A program made the translations under genes and the position numbers. A DNA stretch of 64,000 nucleotides, from assembly GCF_003013405.1 (NCBI RefSeq), contig NZ_PXZL01000001.1:372001-436000 (forward strand), written 5' to 3'. The stretch comes from Brevibacillus formosus. Its GTDB lineage: Bacteria; Bacillota; Bacilli; Brevibacillales; Brevibacillaceae. Below the pieces are notes generated by a model. It searched no databases, was not told the DNA's origin, and saw only the letters and a list, made by a program, of their open reading frames with translations. This document shows, one piece after another, positions 43,169-50,293 of the stretch. How positions within the stretch are numbered: the stretch's first letter is position 1; each line of letters opens with the position of its first letter.

Positions 43169-43498
43169 TGCTTTCCTCTGTTTATATTCCGCTCGGAATA
43201 ATTTGAATATTATAATTAATCGTATGATAAATCAATTAATAATAAAAATAAAAGAATAATTATAGTTCATGCTACAAATAAAATAAAATCGAATTATTCC
43301 TGGTTTAACAAGGATTATAAGTGGTATGCGGTAAAGGTTAATTAACAAAAATAAAACATTTTGGAAAATATTGCTTTTTAATAAATATAATGATTAAATC
43401 AAATCATCCGGATAGTGGTAAATATTTCCTATCTGAGAGATACTGGCCAGTATCAAGAAATGTTGTTGCCGTCTAAAAAATTCAGGAGTTGATCAAGT
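43169..43498. other. AT-rich intergenic region
   Basis: About 330 bases with no gene. Long stretches of A/T (43190-43420), a TATAAT at 43386-43391, and a 16-bp perfect palindrome at 43439-43454. The composition contrasts with the GC-richer genes on both sides, marking a junction between the core gene block and inserted genes. Confidence 0.6.
43439..43454. promoter_or_regulatory. Perfect 16-bp palindrome upstream of the secreted PrcB-like gene
   Basis: GATACTGGCCAGTATC is fully self-complementary with no loop, 44 bases before ATG 43499. Its position suits a dimeric regulator; it is too short and lacks a T tract for a terminator. Confidence 0.5.
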
Positions 43499-43963
43499 AT
43501 GAAATCGTTATGGAAAAACAGCGTAGCGGTTCTCACCATTCTCACCATTCTGCCATTTTCACAAACTGCTGTTCACGCTGAACAAAAACATTCGGAGTCG
43601 GTTAAGGCTTCTCAAGTAGACGTACAAACGAAAAAATTATCTATCGAAAAAGAAGGTACATTGTCAGCGGCTGAACGAGCATTCGTAGGAAAAGTAAAAG
43701 CGAAGAAGGGGGTACATCGCCAAGGCGATCTGTATGTGGTCTCCCGTGGTGAAATGCCTACCTCTGGCTATAGTTTGAAGGTTGTTGGAACAGAGCAAGG
43801 ATGGGAAATGCTCACGGTTTATGTAGAGCTGACAAATCCTGCTCCAGAAGACATTGTAATGCCAGCGGTGCACACACCTTATATCATTGTACGGGCAAGC
43901 CTACCGCCTTACACAACAATGGTGTTTATGGATGCAAAAACTGATAAGGTGTTGTTCCAATAA
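43499..43963 (+). CDS. Secreted PrcB-like protein
   Basis: A 154-residue exported protein. The signal peptide is at about residues 1-27 (MKSLWKNSVAVLTILTILPF, cleavage near AVHA-EQ). A linker of about 60 residues is followed by a domain with GEMPTSGYSLKVVG and VYVELTNPAPEDIV, which resembles the PrcB C-terminal domain of protease-complex subunits. CAGGAG precedes the ATG. The partner protease is not adjacent. An interaction or inhibitor role is inferred only. Confidence 0.7.
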   Translation: MKSLWKNSVAVLTILTILPFSQTAVHAEQKHSESVKASQVDVQTKKLSIEKEGTLSAAERAFVGKVKAKKGVHRQGDLYVVSRGEMPTSGYSLKVVGTEQGWEMLTVYVELTNPAPEDIVMPAVHTPYIIVRASLPPYTTMVFMDAKTDKVLFQ

Positions 43964-43984
43964 AGTGCTTGATGGATAGAAGTG

Positions 43985-44018
43985 AAAAAAGACCGGATGC
44001 TTATATCCGGTCTTTTTT
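43985..44018. terminator. Bidirectional terminator
   Basis: AAAAAAGACCGGAT/ATCCGGTCTTTTTT, a perfect 14-bp stem with T tracts on both strands, between convergent genes. Confidence 0.92.
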
Positions 44019-44059
44019 AGTAGGGGACATGCTATTCTCTATGCAAGATGAATGGTAAT

Positions 44060-44482
44060 TTAAGGCTGATTCGAGGTTACATACGTACCGGCGATCAAAT
44101 CATGGATTGAGCGTTTATCCTGACGAACAGCAATCATGATAGCGCTGACGATGACACCAAGACCGAGTGTAATGACGTACACGATCCCTCCGACCAAGTT
44201 GCGTAACAGCATGGTTCCGATTCCTACAGGCTCTCCATCGAGTCGGGCGATGCGAATACCGACAATTCTTTTGCCCACCGTATAGCCATGCCAAAATACA
44301 GGCACAAGGAGGCTGTACAGCGAGGAGATGATATTGGTAACAAGATTGTCTTCGGTATTGCCTGTTATGATATAGGTGATCAGCAGTAGCGGTAGTCCGA
44401 CAATGATTGCATCTAGCAGCCCGGCACCGAGCCGGCGCCAAAATCCTACGGGATTGCTTGGCGATGTGGTGATTGATTCCAT
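44060..44482 (-). CDS. RDD-family membrane protein
   Basis: 140 residues from ATG 44482, with GGAGAGGG upstream. Family features are GFWRRLGAGLLDAIIVGLPLLLI (the Arg and Asp of the first helix), GYTVGKRIVGIRIARLDG and KRSIHDLIAGTYV. It has three to four membrane helices. Some RDD proteins act in Na+ or osmolyte transport; no specific role is visible here. Confidence 0.88.
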   Translation of the reverse strand: MESITTSPSNPVGFWRRLGAGLLDAIIVGLPLLLITYIITGNTEDNLVTNIISSLYSLLVPVFWHGYTVGKRIVGIRIARLDGEPVGIGTMLLRNLVGGIVYVITLGLGVIVSAIMIAVRQDKRSIHDLIAGTYVTSNQP

Positions 44483-44547
44483 GTTTTCCCTCTCCTTGTT
44501 GTTCGAATAGGAATATATATGACCGCCCATTCGAAAATAGTGCAGAT

Positions 44548-44583
44548 AAGGCTCCGTCGTTAACTAGACGGAGCCTTAATTTT
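44548..44583 (-). terminator. Terminator after the M20 peptidase gene
   Basis: AAGGCTCCGTC/GACGGAGCCTT, a perfect 11-bp stem with an 8-base loop. Confidence 0.75.
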
Positions 44584-44610
44584 CCATAAAATTATACACT
44601 TGTAAATTTA

Positions 44611-45744
44611 TTATGACAAGGTTAAAAACATCCGGAGCATGACGGCAATCCTGCCAGGAATAGCGTCAATGACGATATGCTCATGGGAGGCGTGGGCTCC
44701 ATCACCAACAGGTCCCAAGCCGTCAAGCGTTGGTGTTCCAGCATCAGCTGCGAAGTTTCCGTCGCTTGTTCCGCCTACACCTTGCTCCGTCAATTCAAAA
44801 CCTTCCAGACGCGCTTGTTCCTGAGCATGCAAGAACAGTTGCTCGGTACCAGCAGTTCGTTCCATAGGAGGCTTGGTGATTCCCCCTTCCACGAACAGCT
44901 TGGCTTCCGGATGGACAGGGGTCAGCTGACTCATCAATCGGGTAATACGCTCGCTTTCCTCGCGGCTTTGGATACGAACATCAATTTCTGTCATGGCAAA
45001 GTCAGGCACGACGTTCGATGCACTTCCGCCTGTAATGGTACCGACAGACAAGGTTGTGCCCGCTTCATAATTCGTAAACGATTGAATAGCGAGGACGTGG
45101 TGAGCCAGCTCAGCAATCGCATTGATCCCCTTGGCGTGATCATTGCCTGCATGTGCAGCGCGGCCTGTTACTTTTAGAATGAAGTCTCCGCCGCCTTTGC
45201 GGCTTGTTTTCAAAGAGCCATCTCCCGCTGCGGGCTCCAGTACCAATGCATATTTACTTCTTTTTGCTTCCTCTCTAATGAGCATTTCGGAGGAAACACT
45301 GCCAATCTCTTCGTCGGTGTTCCAAAAAAAGACGAGTTTATGTTTGGGCGAAAGATTATGTTCCATCATGGCGCGCAGGGCGAAATAGCTAAAAACGATT
45401 CCTGCTTTCATGTCGTAGGTACCAGGCCCATAGAGTCGGCCATTTTCCTCACGACAAGGCTCAACGGCTAATGTTCCAATCTCTTTTACGGTATCGAAGT
45501 GACCGAGAATGAGGATTTGTTCATCGCCATCTCCATACTCCATTCGCAGTTGATTTCCGTATTGCTCTTGTGGCAAGGTCTCCACCCGACATCCTAATTG
45601 GCGAAAGCGTTCTGCGATCAGGCTGCCTAATCGATCGACAGCTTGCTTGTTATGGGTGGGTGTTTCCATCTCTACATATGTACGCAGTTCCTCGATAATT
45701 TCTGGGAGCTGCTGCCGAAAATAGGACGTCCAATTTTTCTCCAT
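44611..45744 (-). CDS. M20-family zinc peptidase (carboxypeptidase G2-like)
   Basis: A 377-residue cytoplasmic zinc-dependent amidohydrolase/peptidase. Metal and catalytic residues are visible: GHFDTV (His, Asp; about 81-86), GPGTYDMKAG (bridging Asp), NTDEEIGS (catalytic and metal Glu) and GAHASHEHIV (C-terminal His). A dimerisation insert is at about 175-290 (GRAAHAGNDHAKGINAI). Substrates range from glutamates to N-acyl amino acids. The divergent amino-acid ABC transporter may share its physiology. Confidence 0.9.
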   Translation of the reverse strand: MEKNWTSYFRQQLPEIIEELRTYVEMETPTHNKQAVDRLGSLIAERFRQLGCRVETLPQEQYGNQLRMEYGDGDEQILILGHFDTVKEIGTLAVEPCREENGRLYGPGTYDMKAGIVFSYFALRAMMEHNLSPKHKLVFFWNTDEEIGSVSSEMLIREEAKRSKYALVLEPAAGDGSLKTSRKGGGDFILKVTGRAAHAGNDHAKGINAIAELAHHVLAIQSFTNYEAGTTLSVGTITGGSASNVVPDFAMTEIDVRIQSREESERITRLMSQLTPVHPEAKLFVEGGITKPPMERTAGTEQLFLHAQEQARLEGFELTEQGVGGTSDGNFAADAGTPTLDGLGPVGDGAHASHEHIVIDAIPGRIAVMLRMFLTLS

Positions 45745-45823
45745 GTCAGCCTCCTGTAAATCCTTTTACTAGCACTATAAAGCCTTGTTTGCTTTTCTGC
45801 CACAAAAATAAAGATTTGTATAT

Positions 45824-45838
45824 AAAATTCTGTATATT
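45824..45838. promoter_or_regulatory. CodY-box-like sequence
   Basis: AAAATTCTGTATATT agrees with AATTTTCWGAAAATT at 11 of 15 positions. It lies between the divergent M20 and amino-acid ABC genes, a plausible CodY target pair, but four mismatches in AT-rich DNA make chance likely. Confidence 0.25.
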
Positions 45839-45866
45839 CCGCATTTAAAATGCAAGTAAAAAATGA

Positions 45867-45894
45867 TTGAAATTGTTCAGATTATGAGTAAAAT
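45867..45894 (+). promoter_or_regulatory. Candidate promoter of the amino-acid ABC operon
   Basis: TTGAAA (45867-45872), 16 bp, TAAAAT (45889-45894), about 95 bases before the first gene of the operon. Confidence 0.4.
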
Positions 45895-45987
45895 AATCAT
45901 TGTGATGCATAAATATAAGTTTTCATGCAAATTAATGCTACGAATAGACTGCTTTATGCGTAAAAATCATAACAACGGGGGTTCATC

Positions 45988-46794
45988 ATGAAGAAAACAA
46001 AATCATTTATTTCTCTGGCACTTACTTCCATGCTTGCGGCAGTCGTGATCGCTGGATGCGGCACAGGCAATCAGACGGCAACAGGACAAGCACCTGCGCC
46101 TTCTGCTGGCGACAAGAAAACATTGGTCATGGCTACTTCTGCTGACTATAAGCCGTATGAATATCACGATCTGAGCAGCGGAAAAGATGAGATTGTCGGC
46201 TTTGACATTGATATCGCGAAATACATTGCAAAAGAGCTCGGCTACGAACTGCAAATCAACGACATGAACTTTGACGGGCTTATTCCGGCACTGCAAACGA
46301 ATCGCGCAGACTTCGTTATGGCGGGCATGACAGCAACACCTGAGCGCGCGAAGAACGCTGATTTCTCCACCATCTATTACGATGCGAAAAATACGATCGT
46401 AGCAAAGAAAGACAGCAATTTGACCAAGCCTGAGCAATTGGCTGGCAAAAAAGTGGCGGTACAGCTCGGTTCTATTCAGGAAGGGGCAGCAAAAGAACTT
46501 GCAAAGACTGTTTCCGGCTTGCAGATCACATCTCTGAACAAGCTGCCTGAGATTGTTGAAGAAGTAAAAGCGGGCCGTGTAGATGCTGCCATTATTGAGG
46601 ACACGGTAGCAAAAGGCTTCGTGGCAAACAATGACTCTCTGCAATTCACCACGATTGAAGAAAATGAAAAGAATGGCTCTGCTGTTGCGTTCCCAAAAGG
46701 ATCGCCGCACGTAGAGAAATTTAATGAAGTGATTAAAAAGATGCAAGACAATGGAGAAATGGACAAGCTGATTCAAAAATGGTTCGGTCAATAA
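45988..46794 (+). CDS. Amino-acid ABC transporter substrate-binding lipoprotein
   Basis: 268 residues. Lipobox VVIAGC puts the lipid-modified Cys at about residue 24. The mature domain has the family 3 solute-binding pattern: SADYKPYEYHD, GFDIDIAKYIAKELGYEL, FDGLIPALQTNRADFVMAGMTATPERAKNADFS. It captures polar amino acids for the permease and ATPase that follow. The ligand is not predictable (Arg, Gln or cystine are candidates). Confidence 0.93.
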   Translation: MKKTKSFISLALTSMLAAVVIAGCGTGNQTATGQAPAPSAGDKKTLVMATSADYKPYEYHDLSSGKDEIVGFDIDIAKYIAKELGYELQINDMNFDGLIPALQTNRADFVMAGMTATPERAKNADFSTIYYDAKNTIVAKKDSNLTKPEQLAGKKVAVQLGSIQEGAAKELAKTVSGLQITSLNKLPEIVEEVKAGRVDAAIIEDTVAKGFVANNDSLQFTTIEENEKNGSAVAFPKGSPHVEKFNEVIKKMQDNGEMDKLIQKWFGQ

Positions 46795-46847
46795 TCTCTC
46801 CAGACAACGAGGAATAACTGTATAAGCAGCAAGAGGGGAGAATGGGC

Positions 46848-47507
46848 ATGAATTTGGATTTTGCACAAATCGTGCCCTATATTCCTTTCATATTGGAAGG
46901 GATAAAGGGCACGCTACTTGTTACCTTAATTTCGGTTGTATTAGGATTTTTCTGGGGCTCTATCCTCGCACTCATTAAAATTTCAAGAGTAAAATTGCTG
47001 AACTGGCTCGCGGTTGCCTATACCTCTGTTTTTCGCGGGACACCTTTGATTTTGCAGTTGACCTTTGTGTATTTTGCAACGCCTCAGCTTACTGGCTACA
47101 ATATTTCACAACTGGAAGCAGCTGTTTTGACGTTTACATTAAACTCAGGTGCGTACATTTCCGAGACAATTCGTGGCGGAATTTTGGCGGTGGATAAAGG
47201 GCAGTGGGAAGCGGCCAAAGCGCTTGGGGTACCTTATCACCGGATGATGCTCGACATTATTTTGCCGCAGGCTGTCAAAAATATCTTGCCTGCTCTTGTC
47301 AATGAAACGATTGCACTCTTGAAGGAATCCGCACTCGTTTCCACGATTGGTCTTGCAGACATCATGCAGAACGCGAACGTGGTCAAAGGCACCATCTTCC
47401 GCTATTTTGAGCCATACATGATGGCCGGTATCCTGTACTATGTCATGGTTATGATCCTGACTTGGGTAGCTCGCGTACTGGAACGGAGGATGAGACTCAG
47501 TGATTAA
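46848..47507 (+). CDS. Amino-acid ABC transporter permease
   Basis: A 219-residue HisM/GlnP-type permease with about five helices. [14 protein letters not shown] (about 66-79) and the EAA loop [30 protein letters not shown] contact the ATPase. Start ATG 46848 is preferred because GGGGAG at 46834-46839 is only two bases from ATG 46842. It overlaps the ATPase gene by eight bases. Confidence 0.93.
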   Translation: MNLDFAQIVPYIPFILEGIKGTLLVTLISVVLGFFWGSILALIKISRVKLLNWLAVAYTSVFRGTPLILQLTFVYFATPQLTGYNISQLEAAVLTFTLNSGAYISETIRGGILAVDKGQWEAAKALGVPYHRMMLDIILPQAVKNILPALVNETIALLKESALVSTIGLADIMQNANVVKGTIFRYFEPYMMAGILYYVMVMILTWVARVLERRMRLSD

Positions 47508-48222
47508 GATTGATAACATTACGAAGTCATTCGGACAACTGAATGTATTGAAGGGCATCACGACGAACATCGGAAAAGGGGAGGTTGTCGCCATCATCGG
47601 TCCATCTGGATCGGGGAAGTCAACGCTATTGCGTTGCATCAACCTGATGGAGACACCAACGACGGGTACAATTGCAATCAACGGACAGGAAATCACGGCT
47701 CCAAAAGCTGACGTGATGGGCATTCGTCAGCAAATCGGGATGGTTTTCCAGCATTTTCACCTGTTTCCGCATATGACGGTATTGAAAAACTTGACCTATG
47801 CTCCGATGAAAGTAAAAGGCATGTCTGCGGCTGAAGCGGAACAAAAGGCGAGAGAGCTATTGGCGCGCGTAGGGCTGGCAGACAAAGCGGATGTCTTTCC
47901 ATCACGTTTGTCAGGTGGTCAGAAGCAGCGTGTAGCCATTGCCCGTTCGCTTGTGATGGAGCCGCAAATCATGCTCTTTGACGAGCCGACCTCTGCCCTC
48001 GATCCAGAGATGGTCAAGGAGGTTTTGGAGGTTATGAAGGGGCTGGCTGATAGTGGAATGACCATGGCAATCGTCACGCATGAAATGCGCTTTGCTGAAG
48101 AAGTGTCAGACCGTATTTTGTTCCTCGATGATGGTCGTCTCTTGGAGGATACGCCACCAGAAGAGTTTTTCCAAAAACCAAGAAGTGAACGTGCCCAGCA
48201 GTTTTTGGAGAAGGTTCGGTAA
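47500..48222 (+). CDS. Amino-acid ABC transporter ATPase
   Basis: 240 residues. Walker [10 protein letters not shown] is at about 32-40, Q-loop [13 protein letters not shown], signature [15 protein letters not shown] at about 135-149, Walker [13 protein letters not shown] and the switch VTHEM. The GTG start (47500) overlaps the permease end, so translation is coupled. A terminator ends the operon. Confidence 0.96.
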   Translation: MIKIDNITKSFGQLNVLKGITTNIGKGEVVAIIGPSGSGKSTLLRCINLMETPTTGTIAINGQEITAPKADVMGIRQQIGMVFQHFHLFPHMTVLKNLTYAPMKVKGMSAAEAEQKARELLARVGLADKADVFPSRLSGGQKQRVAIARSLVMEPQIMLFDEPTSALDPEMVKEVLEVMKGLADSGMTMAIVTHEMRFAEEVSDRILFLDDGRLLEDTPPEEFFQKPRSERAQQFLEKVR

Positions 48223-48229
48223 TACAACT

Positions 48230-48262
48230 AGCCGCAGTGCCGATGAGGCAGCGGCTTTTTTC
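48230..48262 (+). terminator. Terminator after the amino-acid ABC operon
   Basis: AGCCGC/GCGGCT with inner TGCC/GGCA pairs, then TTTTTT. Confidence 0.85.
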
Positions 48263-48349
48263 TTTGACACGAGCATAGACTTGGGCTAGAATCAGTAACA
48301 TTATCCGTGTAAAAAATTTTTATTTATTCTATTTTGAGGAGTGACTATA

Positions 48350-48910
48350 TTGGATCGTCAACGGTTGGTCATTTTGTTGGAAATGGCGATGATGGCGGCT
48401 CTTGCAATTGTGTTTGGTCAGATCAAGGTTTTCGAAATGCCGCAGGGTGGCTCTGTGTCCTTGGTGATGGTGCCAATCGCGTTGATCGCTGTTCGCCGTG
48501 GACTTGCTGCTGGTGTCATTACGGGGCTTGTTGTCGGATTTCTTCAATTGCTCTTGGGCAGTACAGTTGTCCATCCGATTCAGCTGTTGCTGGATTATCC
48601 GCTTGCTTTTGGTGTATTGGGTCTCGCTGGGCTTTTTCGCCTGTCTGGCTACGAAGGGACGAAGCAACGAATCATGGTGCTGTGGAGTGGCCTTTTCATC
48701 GGCGTGATTGGACGATTTGTCTGCCATTTTCTATCGGGTATCATTTGGTTTGGCAGCTACGCGCCAGAAGGTATACCAGCCTGGAAATATTCCCTCTTTT
48801 ATAACATCACGTATCTGCTGCCAGAAATGATCATCGCGGGAGTCGTTTTGACAGTTGTACTTAGCAGCGCATCGCAGCTGCTGTTCCCCGCACGCAATCG
48901 AGTTGCGTAA
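48350..48910 (+). CDS. thiT: Thiamine ECF transporter S component
   Basis: 186 residues and six helices. The thiamine-binding motifs QIKVFEMPQGGSVSLVMVPIAL and SGIIWFGSYAPEGIPAWKYSLFYN are diagnostic of ThiT. The start is TTG 48350 with GAGGAG nine bases upstream; a GTG at 48341 falls in that site. It must use an EcfA/A'/T module encoded elsewhere. I see no TPP riboswitch in the 87 bases upstream. It occupies the region where B. subtilis has thiN (thiamine pyrophosphokinase). Confidence 0.9.
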   Translation: MDRQRLVILLEMAMMAALAIVFGQIKVFEMPQGGSVSLVMVPIALIAVRRGLAAGVITGLVVGFLQLLLGSTVVHPIQLLLDYPLAFGVLGLAGLFRLSGYEGTKQRIMVLWSGLFIGVIGRFVCHFLSGIIWFGSYAPEGIPAWKYSLFYNITYLLPEMIIAGVVLTVVLSSASQLLFPARNRVA

Positions 48911-48954
48911 AAAAGGAAAAAATCGGTATCATGTACAAACTATCCACATAATGT

Positions 48955-48987
48955 AATCAGGCAGCGAGTTCCGTTGCCTGATTTTTT
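48955..48987 (+). terminator. Terminator after thiT
   Basis: AATCAGGCA/TGCCTGATT with an inner ACG-type pairing, then TTTTT. Confidence 0.88.
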
Positions 48988-49098
48988 ACTTCTTAGACAG
49001 ATACTTTTTTCAGGTGGCAGGATACATGTTTATCCGACAGCAGAATATGATGTAATATGCACGTTTTTGAGAACACCTAAAGGAGGTGCTTACGCGAA

Positions 49099-49272
49099 AT
49101 GGGATTGCGCTCCTATCGCCTGCGACAGGGGGGCGCCTTGCGACGTGTTCTCGGGGTTGCGTTGGCTGTCGGGGGAATCACCATTTTCCTGTATTGGGCA
49201 CCTCCGTGGGTTTGGTATAGCCTATTGGCATTAGCACTCATAGGGGCCGGCGTGTATTTGTATCGTGTGTAG
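49099..49272 (+). CDS. 57-residue membrane protein upstream of spoVM
   Basis: A short frame from ATG 49099 with a near-perfect AAAGGAGGTG ribosome site. The protein is basic at the start (MGLRSYRLRQGGALRRVLG) and then has two hydrophobic segments, ALAVGGITIFLYW (about 21-33) and SLLALALIGAGVYLY (about 41-55), joined by a Trp/Pro turn (APPWVWY). It ends 23 bases before spoVM. I recognise no family. Its place and translation signal suggest a sporulation or envelope micro-protein; this is inference. Confidence 0.65.
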   Translation: MGLRSYRLRQGGALRRVLGVALAVGGITIFLYWAPPWVWYSLLALALIGAGVYLYRV

Positions 49273-49295
49273 TAATTTCGGTGAGGAGGGGTAGC

Positions 49296-49379
49296 ATGCG
49301 GTTTTACACCATCAAGTTGCCGAAGTTCCTGGGTGGCATGATTCGGGGCATTATCGAGGCGTTCAACAAGAAAAAGTGA
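49296..49379 (+). CDS. spoVM: Stage V sporulation protein M
   Basis: A 27-residue amphipathic peptide, MRFYTIKLPKFLGGMIRG and nine more residues ending in three lysines. It is almost identical over the first 14 residues to B. subtilis SpoVM (MKFYTIKLPKFLGG), which recognises the convex forespore membrane and anchors SpoIVA for coat assembly. GAGGAGGGG lies seven bases before ATG 49296. The location upstream of rpmB is the same as in Bacillus. It is too short for most gene callers. Confidence 0.95.
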   Translation: MRFYTIKLPKFLGGMIRGIIEAFNKKK

Positions 49380-49432
49380 AGTCTCGGCCCCGAGCCTCCT
49401 TTGGGAGAAGAGTGGAGAAACGGGAGAAATGC

Positions 49433-49460
49433 AAAAAAGCACCTCGAGGGTGCTTTTTTT
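49433..49460. terminator. Bidirectional terminator between spoVM and rpmB
   Basis: AAAAAAGCACC/GGTGCTTTTTT, an 11-bp stem with a 5-base loop and T tracts both ways. Confidence 0.9.
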
Positions 49461-49477
49461 CGCATAGCTGAGATCAA

Positions 49478-49666
49478 CTATACGCGAGTTACGAGACCGG
49501 ATTTCAGTGCTCGAGTACTTACATAAACGCGCTTCGGTTTTCCATTTACGAGAATGCGCACTTTTTGTACGTTGACACCCCAGGTGCGGCGAGTTGCGCG
49601 CATGGAGTGGGAGCGAGCGTTTCCAGCTTTAGCAGATTTACCTGTTACAAAGCAACGACGTGCCAT
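49478..49666 (-). CDS. rpmB: 50S ribosomal protein L28
   Basis: 62 residues: [20 protein letters not shown] and [25 protein letters not shown] match the L28 family. Only one Cys remains (no zinc-ribbon pair), the C-minus form. It is transcribed opposite to its neighbours, as in B. subtilis. Confidence 0.97.
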   Translation of the reverse strand: MARRCFVTGKSAKAGNARSHSMRATRRTWGVNVQKVRILVNGKPKRVYVSTRALKSGLVTRV

Positions 49667-49728
49667 TACGATCCACCTCCCTTGTTACATCTAAACGGGA
49701 TTTCCTTTGTGGGAAATACAAATACTCG

Positions 49729-49755
49729 ACTATATTAGCACAACATTGCTGTCAA
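49729..49755 (-). promoter_or_regulatory. Candidate promoter of rpmB
   Basis: Minus strand TTGACA (49755-49750), a 15-bp spacer and TATAGT (49734-49729). The spacer is short but both hexamers are close to consensus. Confidence 0.45.
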
Positions 49756-49914
49756 TTGCAATACTTGACAAGATGATTTACCCAGTCTTTCTCGGAGGGT
49801 TGATAGGATCGACAAAACGCTTCATTTCTATTAAGTGTTAGTGTAGAATTGTAAGGAAGCATGGTTACGCTTACCTATGACGGTCAAGCTGTTTAACAGA
49901 GGAGGAGTCCTTGC

Positions 49915-50280
49915 ATGACAGTGGAAATGAATACATCGCTAGGAAAGATCGATGTTACAGAAGATGTGATCGCACGGATTGCTGGAGGCGCGGCCATGGA
50001 AGTTTTCGGACTTGTGGGCATGGCTTCTCGCAAAGCGCTGAAAGATGGAATCGCTGAGTTGTTAGGAAGAGACAACCTGAGCAAAGGTGTCGTCGTTCAT
50101 AACACAAATGGCGAAGTAGTATTGGACATGCACATTATCGTCAGCTATGGCGTGAAAATTTCCGAGGTGGCAGGCAACGTTCAACGCCGTGTTCGCTATA
50201 CCTTGGAGCAAACGGTAGGCATTGATGTGACTGCTGTTAATATTTTTGTGCAGGGAGTTCGTACAGACAGGGATATGTAA
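49915..50280 (+). CDS. yloU: Asp23/Gls24-family protein (YloU)
   Basis: A 121-residue family member: GKIDVTEDVIARIAGGAAMEVFGLVGMA at the N-terminus and VVLDMHIIVSYGVKISEVAGNVQRRVRYTLEQTVGIDVTAVNIFVQGV at the C-terminus. Members associate with the envelope and with fatty acid kinase. GAGGAG precedes the ATG. The gene precedes fakA by 13 bases in the conserved order. Confidence 0.95.
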   Translation: MTVEMNTSLGKIDVTEDVIARIAGGAAMEVFGLVGMASRKALKDGIAELLGRDNLSKGVVVHNTNGEVVLDMHIIVSYGVKISEVAGNVQRRVRYTLEQTVGIDVTAVNIFVQGVRTDRDM

Positions 50281-50293
50281 GGAGGAACATCAG

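Noticed and set aside
48263..48349. TPP riboswitch before thiT
   Set aside because: The conserved CTGAGA and thi-box segments are not visible in the 87 bases available.
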